NCBI GenBank assembly: GCA_947451115.1
Contig: CANFXV010000006.1
Span: 25,979 to 89,978, forward strand
From: Bacteroidota bacterium
GTDB taxonomy: Bacteria > Bacteroidota > Bacteroidia > Chitinophagales > Chitinophagaceae
Direction of reading: 5' to 3'
DNA length: 64,000 bases
A program made the position numbers and the translations under genes. This document shows, piece after piece, positions 15,001-30,000 of this stretch; the stretch's first letter is position 1; the number at the start of each line of letters is the position of its first letter. The notes below the pieces were generated by a model. That model was not told the DNA's origin, did no database searches, and saw only the letters and a program-made list of their open reading frames with translations.

Positions 15001-18000
15001 AACCTCGACAAGATGGGCAGGGTATTCATCTTCTGCAGATATTTTATATAAAGCGCAAGATACCATTTATGATGGAACCTTAAAATTAGGAACAGCTAGC
15101 ACTTTAAGTGATAGTGCAAACATATATGTAAACACGGGTACTTATTCAGGGACAGGTGTTTTTGATTTAGGTGGATTTGATGAAACTATTGGAACCATTG
15201 CAGGGGCGGGAACTATTACGAGTACGGCTGGTTCATTAACTTTAAATGGGGTAACAACTAAATCAAGTGCCGCCATACTTACCAGTTTTTCCGGAGGTTT
15301 AGTGGGGTCTTTTGGTTTAATAAAAAATGGTGTAGATAGTTTACAAATAAGTGGAGACAATTCAACAACCAATAATTATACAGGTGTTATTACAGTAACC
15401 AATGGGGTGGTTAAAGTAAGTAACCAAAAAGCACTTGGTACGACAGCAGGTAATACCATCATCAATGGCACAGGAACAGTTTTAATAGATAGTAATAATT
15501 ATACTATAGATGAACCATTTACAATTAGTGCGGATGGTGTAGCCACTACTCAAGGCGCAATTAGAAACTTAGGAAAAGTAACCACATTAGCAGGAGCAAT
15601 CACTTTAGGGGCGAGTGCCAGAATCACATCGGCTGGGTATAATACTGTCCAACCACTAGATAGTTTAATTATTACAGGTGGTATCAATACAGCAAATGCT
15701 TCCTATGTATTAACCTTAGATGTGCAGGATGGTATGCGCATTTCAAGTGTGATTTCTGGAGCTGGAGGAATTACCAAAGTAGGTAATGATACTTTAAGAT
15801 TAACAAATGCCAATACATATACAGCAGCTACGGTAATAAGTAATGGGGTGGTACAGCTAGAAAACCAAGATGCATTAGGAAGTACCACAGCAGGTGTGAC
15901 AGGAGCATCCACTACATCAGTTTCTGCTGCAAGTGCGAGTTTAGCTGCACTAAAAATAGTGGGGTCTAATTTTATTATACCAGAAGCAATATCAATTTAT
16001 GGTACAGGAGTAAATGGTACCGGTGCTATTAAAAATATGGGGTCAAAAAATACCCTATTGGGAACAATCACCACAGCAAGTGCAGGGTCATTGATTAGTT
16101 CATTAGGAACAGCGATTAATGGTACAGATTCATTGGTGTTTAGAGGTGGAATCACCAATACAAATTCGCTAACAATAAATGTAGATCGTGCAGTGAGAAT
16201 TGGTGATCAGGGCGTGGCTGGTAGTATTATCACAGGAGCAGGCGCAATTACAAAAACAGGATTAGATACATTGGTATTAAATAGTTCAAACACCTATACA
16301 GGAATCACGAATATAAATAATGGAGTTGTATTACTTAAAACAGCTGCAGGTTTAGGTTCTGGTTTAAATGGAACCTCGGAACATACTGCAGTTGCATCTG
16401 GTGCTGCTGTGGTATTTGATTTAAATACACTTACGGTACCAGAGTTCTTCACTATCAATGGTACGGGTATTAATTCAACCGGTGTATTAAGATGGCCAAG
16501 TACAAGTACGGGTAATACTTTATCAGGTACCATCCTGGTGAATGCAACAGGTTCAAGAATTAATTCAGATGCTGCAGCACTTACCTTGAGCAATTCGACA
16601 GCAGCAATAAATACGAGTACCAATAATGCATTATCGATAGGAGGGCAAGGTGCAATTACGGTAACAGGTTTATTAGCAGGCGGTGGTACCATCACTAAAG
16701 ATGGTACTGGGTCGTCTAGTATACTTACATTAAAAGGAAATAGTACTGGATTTACTGGAAGCATTGTTGTTGCAGCAAATAGTAATATTTTAAAAGTATC
16801 TCCAACCGCGACAGCCAATACAAGCGTATTGGGAACCACTGCTGGATCTACCACTATTAATGAGGGAAGTGCGATGCAGATAGAAGGAAGTGTGGCATTA
16901 GTTGCAAAACCAATCACGATATTTGGAACAGGTATTAATAATGATGGCGTAATTAGAAATTTAAGTGGTACCAACACATTGGCAGGTCCGATTACATTAG
17001 CAAATAATGCAAGAATCAATAATGATGGAGGCACGCTTACCTTGTCTAATACAATGGCCATGGGGGCTAATACATTAAATACTGGAGTGAATGCATCTAC
17101 CAGTATGAGTATAACAGGTGCCATTACTGGTAGTGGTGCTTTTACCAAGGACAGTACAGGAACTTTAATTGTAAGTGGAACCAATACAAGTTATTCTGGC
17201 CCAATCAGTATTTACAAAGGAGTAATGAATATTCAAAGCAATGCGGCTTTGGGAACTACCGATGTGCCTACCACAGTAGTATCAGGTGCTGCATTGCAAT
17301 TACAAAGTAGTATCACAGTGGCAGAAGCCATTATCAATATAAATGGAGCTGGTATAAGCAATGATGGAGCCATTAGGAGTATATCAGGAACGAATGTTTT
17401 CAGTGGAGTAGCAACATTGAATAGTGATGCAAGAATCAATGTGGATGCAGGTACTTTGGCTATGAATAGTGCCACCAATGCAGTAAGCTTTGGCACTTAT
17501 ACTTTAACCTTTGGAGGAGCGGCCACCAATACCTTAACAGGAAAATTAAATGGTAGTGGAATTGTGGTAAAAGATGGCGCAGGCATTTTAGCATTGAATG
17601 CAGACAATAGTACTTCTTATACAGGACCTACCAACATCAATGCTGGTTATTTAAACCTAATGCAAAACAATGCATTGGGAAATACAGCAGCAACAACAAC
17701 AGTAGCAACTGGAGCTACCATACAATTAACTGGAACTGCCATTAATACACCAGAACCAGTAACCATTAATGGAGATGGAATGGCCACCAATATAGGAGCC
17801 ATCAGAAATCCAAGTGGAAGCAATACTTGGTCTGGACCAATTACATTAGCATCTGCCTCAAGAATTGTAACGGCAGCAGGATCAGCTAATACAGATTCTT
17901 TAATTATTATCACTGGTGGAATTAATACAGGGAATTATTTATTAACTACAGATGTAAGTAGAGGTTTACGCATTGATGCAGTGATTTCTGGAACTGGTGC

Positions 18001-21000
18001 ATTAACCAAGGTCGGTACCGATACTTTATTATTAGGTGGTTCAAATACTTATTCAGGGGCTACTACTATTTCTATTGGAGTCATACAATTACAAAATCAA
18101 GATGGATTGGGTAGTACTACTCCAGGTGTAACTGGTGCATCCACTACCACTGTTGCCAATGCAGCAGCTTTAAAAATAAAAGGTAATTCATTTATTATAC
18201 CAGAATCAATTACCATCAATGGTTCGGGTATTAATAGTTTTGGTGCTATCTACAATCCAAGTGGTATCAATACCATTATTGGACCTATTGCACTAGCTAC
18301 CAGCTCCACCATCCGATCAAATGGTACGGGTACTTCTGATTCTTTATTAATCACCACTGGAGGTATTAATTTATCCAACAATACTTTAACCACTGATGTA
18401 ATTAAAGGGATGCGTATTGATGCCGTGATTACTGGAACTGGAGGTACACTTACAAAAATTAGTAATGATACTTTAATACTGGGTGGTGCAAATAATTATA
18501 CTGGTTTAACAACATTAAGTGCAGGGGTAATTGAAGCAAAAAATAGTGCAGCCTTTGGAACCAATGCAGGAGCAACTACGATGACTGCGGGTACAACCAT
18601 TCAATTAGAAGGTAGTGGATTAGTGATACCAGAACCTATTACTGTTAATGGAGATGGAGTAGTTGTTTCAACAAAGAATCAGGGGGCTATAAAAAATACA
18701 AGGAACATTAATAAATGGACAGGAGCAATCACCTTAGGTTCATCTACTACAATAGTAAGTGGAACATTATCTGGAACTACCTCAGATTCCTTATTAGTAG
18801 AAACAGACGGAATTAATTTATCCAGCTTTACTTTAACTACCGATGTGGTAAAAGGAATGCGTATAGATGGTGTAATAAGTGGTACTGGAGGTTTAACAAA
18901 AATCAGTAATGATACTTTAATATTAGGTGGCGCAAACTCATATAGCGGAGCTACTACTTTAACCAATGGTATTATCCAATTACAAAATCAGGATGGACTA
19001 GGAAGCACCAACCCAGGGGCAAGCAGTACAGCTGCTTCTAATACCACAGTTGCATCAGGAACAGCAATTAAAATTGTGGGTAGTGGATTTGTAACTCCAG
19101 AAGCATTGGTATTAGCTGGTACTGGTATTGCGAATAGAGGAGCCGTCTACAATCAAGCCAATAAAAATACTTTATCAGGTGCCATTACCTTTGGAGCTGA
19201 TGCAAGTTTTTATTCAGATGGAACTTCTACATTGGATTCTTTGATTATTACGGGAACAATCAATACTGGGATAGCTTATACTTATGCAACAAGCGGCTTG
19301 ATATTAAATTTAGATGCTAGTAATCCTAGCTCCTATCCATCTCCGTATAATGGTACCACTTGGACAGATTTAAGTAGTAGTGGTAAAAATGGAACTTTAT
19401 CAAATCAAACTTATAGTAGCGCAAATGGAGGTTCAATTTATTTTCCTGGTTCAAATATGGTTACTGTCCCTGATTTAGGTTCAGTACCTAGATTTACAAT
19501 AGAATCTTGGTTTAAACCTACCGCAATAAATTCTGGAGGTCAAGGTCAATTAATTGTTTCAACATATAATGGGAGTAATATAAACTTTAAGCTTGGTTAT
19601 GATGGCTCTACAACAATGAGTGGTGGATTTTTTGATGGTGGATGGAGGAATTCTCCATCTGTAGCCACAACACTAAATACTTGGCAACATTTAGTAACTA
19701 CCTATGATGGCACTAATATTTCTATTTATAGCAATGGTAGTTTTGTTGGTTCAACTGCATATACTGGCACACCAAGTAGTTCTGGAAATGGCATAAGACT
19801 TGGACAAAGATGGGACATAAGCTGTTGCTATGAATATTTTATTGGAAATATGGCAGTTGCTAGGATATATAATAAAGCATTATTAGCAACAGAGATTGCA
19901 CAAAATTATAATGCTAATGCTGCTAAATATGGTTTAACAGGAGTAGGTGCTGGAGCAGGATCATCTATAGCAAACATCACCATCAATTCAAACAAAGGTA
20001 TTCGTATCGCAGGTGTTATTTCCGGTGCAGGGCAAATAACAAAAGTGGGTTCAGATAGTTTAGTATTAACAGGAGTAAATACCACAACAGGGGCACTAAG
20101 CATTAATGCAGGTTCAGTAAAATTAGGTGCGGCGAATGTAATTTATGATAGTGCTGATATTTATTTCAATGGAGGTAATTTAAGTACGGGTTACAATGAA
20201 ACGATAAGAAGAATGTATTTGACAGATAATTCTACTATTACTTTAGGACAAACCAATCATGCTTTAACTTTTATTTACACAGATAGTTTATTAAACAATA
20301 AAACTTTATTAATTAAGGGTTGGAATGGTTCAAGTTATACTGCAGGGAATGCTTCAGGTACAGGAGGTAAAATTTACACGACTGATTCATTATTGTCTTA
20401 TCAATTAGATAGAATGAAGTTTGTGAATAGTAGTTTGAATTATTATGCTGTTCAGTTACCTTCTCAAGCTTTAGGATCGTTAACGAATGCAAAAGAGTTG
20501 GTGCCAAAAGACAATACAACAGATGCTCCAACTGGCTATAGTAACGTAACTATATCTAGTGCGGCCACTAGTGGTGGTACTTGGTCCGGAACTGGTACTG
20601 TGGAAAACCCATATGTATTTACACCAAATGCAGATGATGCAGTAGTCTCTTATGCAGAAATTCAAAGTAAACTCGCATTGACGGATGGCAACGTACAAAT
20701 TACTACTACAAGAGCAGGAGGTATTAAAGCAGGATCAATTATTGTAAATAGTATTATAACAGGAACTAATAGCAGTTCAGTCAATACTAGAACTTTGAGT
20801 TTACTCGCAAGAAATAATGTGGTGGTGTACAAGGATATTATATTAACAGGCAGTGGTTATATTGCACCTACGGCTTATCCAGTTCCTAATTTAGTTATGC
20901 AGGCCGATGTGAATGATATTGTAGTGCAAGCGGGATTAAAATCAACAGCCACTGCACAAGGACAGGCAGATACAGTAGCCAATGGAGGAGACATTACATT

Positions 21001-24000
21001 AACAGCAGTTGGTAGAGTAAGAATAGCTGCGAATGGATACATTGAAACCAATGGGGCAGCCAATACAAGTACAAGTGCTGCTGCGGTGGGAGGTAATGGA
21101 GGTAAAGTTACCTTGAATGGTTTAGGAGGCATATCCATACTTTCTTACATTAATTCCATCAATGGTAAACGAGGATCAGGTACCACCGATTCTACTTTAT
21201 CAAGACCAGGAACCTTAGTCTTGAATACTAATAATGCTAGCCCTGGAATTTTTGATGGTCAATCTGGTTCCCTATTAGCCGTCGGGAATATTATCAAAAA
21301 AGGAACAGGTAAAATAGTATTAACCGCTACAAGATGGGCAGGTTATACAAATTCTGCGGATATTTTATACAAAGCGGCAGATACTATTTATGATGGAACT
21401 TTAAAACTAGGCACGGCCACTACCTTAAGTGATAGTGCCAATATTTATGTGAACTCTGGCACTTATTCAGGTACGGGTGTTTTAGACTTAGGTGGTTTCG
21501 CAGAAACCATTGGAACCATTGCAGGAGCAGGAACTATCTCAAGTACAGCAGGATCCTTAACATTAAGCGGCGTCACCACAGTTTCTTCAAGCACACCCAT
21601 ACTCACTAATTTCTCAGGAGGACTATCTGGTTCTTTTGGGTTGATTAAAAATGGAGTGGATAGTTTACAATTAAGTGGAGACAATGCGGTAACGAGTGTA
21701 TATACAGGTGTATTTACGATTACGAATGGTGTAGTAAAAATCAGTAACCAAAATGCATTAGGTACCACGGCGGGAAATACTATTGTAAATAATACAGGAA
21801 CCATTTTAATAGATAGTAATAATTATACCATTGCAGAGCCATTCAATATTACAGGTACTGGTGTTGCAGGCAATCCTGGTGTAATAAGAAATTTAGGAAA
21901 AATAACCACTTTAACGGGTGCAATTACATTGGGTGGTGCAGCAACTATTAGTTCTTTCGGATACAATGTGCCAGCAAATGGTATTGGCTATTTAGATAGT
22001 TTATTAATCACAGGCGGCATCAATACTGTAAGTTATGCATTAACAACTGATGCAATTAAAGGCATGCGTATTGATGGGGTAATTAGTGGGACAGGAAGCT
22101 TAACAAAAATAAGCCCTGATACATTGGTGCTTGGCGGTGTAAATACTTATTCTGGTTTAACCAATATCAATGCAGGTGTGATTGAGGTAAAAAACAATGC
22201 TGCCTTTGGAGGTACTACGGCAACTACAGGAATAACAACAGTGGCATCAGGAGCAGGTATTCAAATAGAAGGCAGTGGATTGATTATTCCAGAACCTATC
22301 ACCATTATTGGAGATGGAATTGCCACAAATCAAGGAGCGATAAGAAATACAAGAAATGTCAATACTTGGTCAGGACCAATTACATTAAATAATACATCTA
22401 GTGCAAGAATAGTGTCTGCGGGAGGTACTGCTGCCGATTCATTATTGTTAACAGGCACTTTAAATACTGGTACCAGTGCGAGTTATAGTATCATTATTGA
22501 TGGTATTGGAGCTTCCAGATCAAATAATATTATTGCTGGAACAGGGGGGCTTACTAAATTAGGTACAGCTACTTTAATATTGAGTGGTAACAATACTTAT
22601 ACTGGGGTCACAAATGTTGGAGCTACTGCTGCCTTTGGAGGTATCTTAAATATACAACATGCCAATGCATTGGGTGGTGTTGGCGCTGCAAACAATACAA
22701 TTGTTTACAATAATGCTTCTTTACAATTACAAGGAGGCATTACTACTGCCGCAGAAGCATTAAATATTAGAGGTACAGGAAATAGTGCTATTGGCGTATT
22801 GAGTAATTTAAGTGGAGTGAATACTTATGCGGGTGCTATTACTTTAGATAGTGCTGCAAGAATTAGAGCAGTAGGAGCTACTTCAACCGATTCATTAATA
22901 GTAACTGGTACAATCGCTTTAGTGAATGGAGCAACTTATTCTCCTTTGACTATTGAAACAACAGGTGGTATCCGTTCAAATGGTATTATTTCTGGTGCCA
23001 ATAGTTTAAGTACCCTTACTAAAGAAGGGGCGGGCACACTTATTTTATTAGGGGCCAATTCATATGCTGGACAAACCAATATCAACACAGGCTTGGTAAG
23101 AATAGGACATGCCACTGCATTGGGTACTACTGCTGCAGGAACCGTGGTAGCTAATTTAGCAACATTGCAAGTAGATGGAAATATTACAGTGGGTGCTGAA
23201 GCATTAAGTTTAAATGGATATGGAGATGGTACCAATGGATCATTTAGAAGTTTAAGCGCTTCTAATACTTATGGTGGGCCAATTACTTTAACAGGGGCTT
23301 CAAGAATTAATTCAGATGCGGGTAATTTTAATTTAACTACCGCTGCAACCATCAATACTACGGCAAGTGCTTATTCCTTAACATTTGGAGGTGCTTACAA
23401 TACCACAGCTTCTGGTATCATCACAGGTGCGGCTAGTTTAAATAAGGATGGTTCAGGCACTTTGATTTTAAATGCTGCCAATACATATACTGGTGCCACG
23501 AATATTAATACCGGAATTGTACAAGTACAAAACAATGATGCACTCGGTAGTCAAAATGCAGGAACAGGTTCAAGCAATACCATTGTGTCCGATGGCGCTG
23601 CCATACAAATTTATGGAACTAGTTTAACCATCCCAGAAGCCATTAGTATTTATGGAACGGGAATAAGTAGTGGAGGCGCAATAAGAAACTTCACAGGATC
23701 TGGCGGAACAAATATTTTATCCAATACCATTACTTTAAATAGCAATGCAAGAATCAATGTAGATGCTTCTTTATTAACCATGAACAATGCCACTGCGGCC
23801 ATTGCACTTGGAGGCTATACCTTAAATACGGGTGTAAATACAGCTACTAATTTTAATATCAGTGGACTATTAACAGGAAGCGGCGCATTCACAAAAGATA
23901 GTTTAGGCACCATTACTTTAAGCGGAACCAATACTGGTTATACTGGACCTATAACAGTTGCAAAGGGTGTAATGAATATACAAAATGCGAGTGCCTTAGG

Positions 24001-27000
24001 AAGCACAGATGTTTCAACTACTGTTGTAGCTGGTGCTGCCTTGCAATTACAAAATAATATCACGGTTGCAGAACAAAATATTTACATCAATGGAACAGGA
24101 GTAGCATCGGATGGTGCCATCAGAAATATCTCTGGCGCGAATGCATTATCTGGAACTGTGAACTTAAGTACGAGTGCCAGGATCAATGTGGATGCAGGAA
24201 CTTTATCCATGACCAATGCAACTGCAGCAATTGCCATGGGCTCAAGTAATATCAACACAGGTATCGCAGCCTCCACAAGTTTGAGTGTAAGTGGTTTAAT
24301 TACAGGAACAGGAAACTTCACAAAAGACAGTACAGGAACAATCTATTTAAGTGGTGCCAATACAGGTTATTCAGGTGCCATTGGTATTTACAAAGGGGTG
24401 ATGAATATCCAAAACAATGATGCCTTAGGAACAACCACAACAGGAACTACAGTTAGCACTGGTGCTGCTTTGCAATTACAAAATGGCATTACTATAGCAG
24501 AAGCAATTATCAATATTAATGGAGGAGGATTTAGCACTGATGGAGCCATTAGAAGTATTTCTGGCACCAACACAATTAGTGGAAACATTAATTTACAATC
24601 AGACGCAAGAATAAATGTAGATGCGAATTATTTAATATTAAATAATGGAACAAGTGCAGTAAGCAACAATGCTTTTGCATTAACATTTGGAGGACTAGGT
24701 ACGGATACTTTATCTGGTAAAATAACTGGAAGTGGAACAGTGACCAAGGATGGTACTGGTACATTAGTATTGAATGCAGACAATGGAACAAGTTATACAG
24801 GAGCTGCAACTATTAGTGCAGGCTTGGTAAATTTGATGAATAATAATTCATTAGGAAGCACCTCTGGGGCTACTTCAGTAACAGTCGGTGCTACAGTTCA
24901 AATTGTAAGTGCAAGTAGCTTAACTATTCCAGAACCTATAACCATCAATGGGGATGGTATCGCTACCAATCAAGGAGCTTTGAGAAATCCTAGTGGAAAT
25001 AATACATGGACAGGGGCCATTACGGTAGGCTCGGCTGGTGCAAGAATTGTGAGTGGAACTTTATCAGGTACTACAACGGATTCTTTATTAATTACTACTG
25101 GAGGAATTAATACTGGTACTGCAAGTTCTACTTTAATATTGGATGTAGTGAAAGGAGTGCATATAAGAGGTGTTATATCTGGTGCGGGAGCATTAACCAA
25201 AATAAGTGCTGATACTTTATTATTAAGTGGCGCCAACTCCTATACGGGTGCAACTACATTAAGTGCAGGAGTTATACAATTACAAAATCAGGATGGTTTA
25301 GGAAGTACCAGTCCAGGGCCTAGTAGCACTACTTCAACAACGACTACTGTGTCCACTGGGGCTGAAATAAAAATCATAGGCAACAATTTTATCATACCAG
25401 AATATTTGAATTTAGCAGGTACCGGTGTGAATAGTTTTGGTGTGGTGTACAATCCTAGTGGAAAAAATACTTTAACTGGTGCTATTGTATTAAATGGTGA
25501 TGCTACTTTGTTTTCTGATGGAAGTTCGACTTCTGACTCTTTAATTGTGACTGGTACTATCAATACAGGGGTAACGACATCTATTGTTACCAATGGTTTA
25601 TTATTAAATTTGGACGCTGGTAATGCGAGTTCTTACCCATCCCCATACAATGGAACAACATGGAATGATTTAAGTGGAAATAATAACCATGGTACTCTAA
25701 CCAATGGACCAACTTATGATGCGGCAAATGGAGGAAGCATTTTAATGGATGGGGTTAATGATTATGTACAAACACCACTAGTAAGTTCTGCAATAACGAA
25801 TGTTACGATGCAAGCATGGGTATATGTAAATCTAAATTCTAAAGGTGCATTTATGAAGAATGGTACCAATTCAAACGGATATAGTTTTGGAATGGGAACT
25901 TCAGGCAATTATGATGGAGCAGGAAATGAATTTGTGATGCTTTATCCTGGTATTCGATGGATTCCTACTAGTTATACATTTTCAACAGCTGGATGGAATT
26001 TAATCACCATGACTCTAGATGGATCTTCGCTTCCTTCTGCTTATATAAATACAACATCATTAGGGAGTTTTCTTGGGAATGGGAGTATTCCTGGTGCACC
26101 TACTGGAGGGACAATTTTAGGAGCAAATATTGGAGATGGTAATAGATTTTACAATGGAAAGTTTGCAGCCGCTTATTTTTACAATAGAGTCTTGAATTCA
26201 ACAGAAATTGCACAAAACTATAACGCACTATCAAGTAGGTTTGGTTTGGGTGGAACTTCTTCTGTTGCTTCAATTTTAACCATCAAATCTACAAAAGGAG
26301 TTCGTCTGTCTGGCGTCATTTCAGGCGGGGGTAATATCATTAAAACCGGAACAGATACTTTAATCTTGCAAGGAACCAATACCTTTTCTGGTACTGTAAG
26401 TATCACAACAGGTGCAGTAGAAATAAAAAATGCGGCGGCCTTTGGAACCGCTTCGGGTACCACCAATGTGGCTACTGGTGCAACTGTGCAAATTGAAGGA
26501 GCCAACTTTATTATACCAGAACCAATCACCATCAACGGAGATGGAGTAGTAGTGAGTGGCGTGAATCAAGGGGCCATTAAAAATATTAGAAATATCAATA
26601 CTTGGACAGGGCCAATCACTTTAGCATCTGCATCAACTATTGTCAGTGGAACCTTATCAGGAACTACAACAGATTCTTTGTTAATCACTACCGGCGGAAT
26701 TAATACAGGCAGTTATACTTTAACAACTGATGTTGTGAAAGGTATGCGCATTGATGGCATAGTTTCAGGATCTGGTGCATTTACAAAAATTAGTGCGGAT
26801 ACATTAATAATGGGTGGTGCGAATACTTATACTGGATTGACAAATATTACTAGTGGAGTAGTAAGTGTAAAAAATAACACAGCATTTGGAACAGCTTCTG
26901 GTACTACTTCGATAAGTGATGGAGCTGGCATCAAATTAGAGGCTGCTGCACTTACAGTGAATGAAGGATTTAATATTATAGGAACAGGTGTAAACAGTAA

Positions 27001-30000
27001 AGGGGTAATAAAAAATACGGCAGGTACCAATTCAATCACTGGTCCAATTGCATTAACAGGTAATGCAAGAATTAATGTGGATGCAGGTACTTTATCTATC
27101 ACCAATACAACAGCAATTGCATTAAGCAACTATAGTTTAAATACAGGGGTTTATTCTGGAACAGCAATGAGTATTACGAATCCTATTACTGGAAGTGGTT
27201 CATTAACCAAGGACAGTACAGGTACTTTGTATTTAATAGGAAACAGTGCTGCTTATACTGGTGCAATATCAATTTACAATGGGGTGATGAATGTGCAACA
27301 TGCCAATGCGATGGGAACCGTGGATGGTGCTACTACTGTTAATACTGGAGCTGCCTTGCAATTGCAAGGAGGGGCTGGTATAACATATGCAGCTGAGCCC
27401 ATTAGCCTTGCAGGAAACGGAATTAGCAACAGCGGAAGTATCAGAAATATTTCCGGTGCGAATAGCTTAAGTGGAACAATAAGTTTAACAGCCAATGCAA
27501 GAATAAATGTGGATGCTGGTACATTGTCCTTGACTAATAATACCACTTCGATTGCATTAGATGTAAATACTTTAAATGCAGGAGTTTATTCTGGAACAAG
27601 TTTGTCTTTCAGCGGTCCATTAACAGGAAGCGGTGCTTTAACAAAAGACAGTACTGGAACTTTATATGTAAGTGGAAATAATTCAAGTTTTGCTGGAGCC
27701 ATCACTGTGTACAAAGGAGTGATGAATATTCAAAATAGCAATGCATTAGGAACCACAGATGTTGCCACCACGGTATTAAGTAGTGGAGCCTTACAAATGC
27801 AAGGGGGCATTACGCTGGCAGAAGCAACAATTAATTTAGCAGGTACGGGAATCAGCAATGATGGTGCTTTAAGAAATATTTCAGGAATTAATAGCTTTAG
27901 CGGTACTTTAAATTTAACAGGCAATGCAAGAGTATATATAGATGCAGGTAGTTTAACCATGAACAGCAGTGGAACTGCGATAAGCATGGGAACGAATACT
28001 TTAAATATGGGCGGTCCAAGTGCAGGTATTATATCAGTTAGTGGGGTAGTGGCAAGTGCAGCTTCAGGAGCAGGTGCTTTAACCAAGGATGGTGCAAGTA
28101 CTAGTTATTTATATTTAAGTGGAGACAATTCGTATACAGGTAATACAGTAGTAAGCAGTGGGGTATTAAATATTCAACATGCCAATGCATTAGGTACAAC
28201 CGCTGGTACAACTTCTATTTCAAGTGGTGCAGCCTTAGAAATTCAAGGAGGAGTTACGCTTGCATCAGAAGCAATTTCTGTTTCAAGTACAGGTACCATT
28301 TCAAGTACGGGAGGCATTAGAAGTATTTCAGGAAACAATACCATTCCTGGTATAATCACTGTGGCTGCTGCTTCAAGAATTAATGCAGACCAAGATGTTT
28401 TAACCTTAAATAATACCACTAGTGCGATCATTTTAAATTCAACCAATATCATTGGAGGAGCGGGCAATATTGATATTCCAGGAAAATTAACAGGCGCCAC
28501 TTATACCAACACTTTAACTAAGGATGGCGCTGGTACATTAATATTAAGTGCGAGTAACAATGATTATGCAGGGCAAACCTTGATCACTGCGGGTATGGTT
28601 AAAATAAACAATCCGAATTCTTTAGGCGCTTATGCCAATACTACGCAAAACAATACATTAATTAGCGGAACAGGAACTGTCTATATAGATGGAACTAATC
28701 AAAACATTGCAGAAGCATTTAGTATTAGTGGTACTGGTACAACAGTAGGCGGCCTAAGTCAGGGGGCTATCAGAAATCCTAGTGGGTACAATACCCTTTC
28801 TGGTCCAATGACCTTAACAGGCAATGCAACCATAGTGGCTACTGGAACAGTTACTACAGATTCCTTATTAATTACTGGAAATATTGCTACAGGAACATCT
28901 ACCAGCAGCTCTAATATTTTAACTATCGATGTTACTAAAGGTGTGCGTTTAACTGGTATTATTTCAGGAACTGGTGGTTTAACTAAATCAAGTGCAGATA
29001 CTTTATTATTATATAATACAGGCGCCAATACTTATTCCGGCATAACAACTATCAATGGTGGAGTAGTAAGGATTAATAGTAGTACAGCCTTTGGAAATGC
29101 TTCAAACACAAGTACTGCACATACGATTATCAATGCAGGAACTTTATTAATTGATATCAATGCATTTACCATTGCAGAACCGTTCACGATTGCAAGTGAT
29201 GGAATTACTATATCAGGAGTTGCACAAGGGGCCATCAAAACTTTGTATGGAAAAAATACTTTAAGTGGTCAAATCACATTAGGTGGTGATGCTAGAATTA
29301 ATGCAGGTGTTGGCGGCATTACTACAGACTCATTATTATTGGGAACCATTGTCACAGCTTCCCCTTACACTTTAACTTTATTCACCAATGTAGGGACAAG
29401 AACTACAGGGGTAATCTCTGGCGCAGGATCCATCACTAAAGAGGGTACTGATACTTTAATATTAAGTTCAGTTAATACTTATTCTGGTGCTACAAAAATC
29501 ACAGCGGGTTGTTTAATGCCAGGGGCTAGCAATGTAATGCCAACGAACGCAAGCAATCAATTCATATTTAATGGAGGAACTTTTAGTTCAGGTGGTTTTA
29601 CCAATAGTTTAGGGATATTAAGTGTGTTAGACAATTCAAAAATAAATATTAAATTCTTACCTATTCATGGTATTACTTTTACAGGAAAAGGTTCCTTTGT
29701 TTCTGGTAAAAATGTGGTCATTTATGGATGGTCAGGTTTAACCGCACCAGGCATTTCTAAAACGGGTGCGCTTATTGCGAGTAACCCTACTCAAATTGCC
29801 ATTTATTTAAGACCAACTGGTAAAACAGATCTTTCTAAATCAGGTGGTTTAACTAAATACGGACAAATAGTTTCTGCATCAATTGGTGCCGATTTTAATG
29901 GTAGAATTTATTTCTCAAATTCTACTTCTCTAACTCAGTTCCAATTAAACAGATTAAGGTTCTATGTAGATCCATCTGTTGATTATACAAGTCCATATAA

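Larger units (their letters stand above)
1366..29540 (+). repeat. Array of about fifty PATR-like beta-strand repeats inside the giant adhesin
   Basis: The period is roughly 420-450 nt. For example, the ALG landmark codons fall at 4811, 5240 and 5660. Each unit runs from a strand ending in TKDGTGTL, through an N-T-Y-T-G turn, to a QNxDALG turn and then a PEPIxIxGxG segment. This is the register of the autotransporter-associated repeat family (PATR), which folds as a parallel beta-helix. The array is interrupted by three LamG domains and by the ATSGGxW modules. The count is by eye and could be off by several. Confidence 0.85.

Noticed and set aside
2686..29238. Many long open frames on the minus strand inside the giant adhesin gene, for example 16294-17184 and 3883-4632
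   Set aside because: They mirror the repetitive Thr/Ser/Gly/Asn codons of the plus-strand gene. Their products are Val/Pro/Leu/Ala-rich, recur with every repeat unit, and show no signal peptide or known motif.
1366..29540. Repeat array considered as a CRISPR or non-coding satellite array
   Set aside because: The repeats are long (about 420-450 nt), imperfect, stay in one reading frame and differ largely at silent sites, so they are coding protein repeats.
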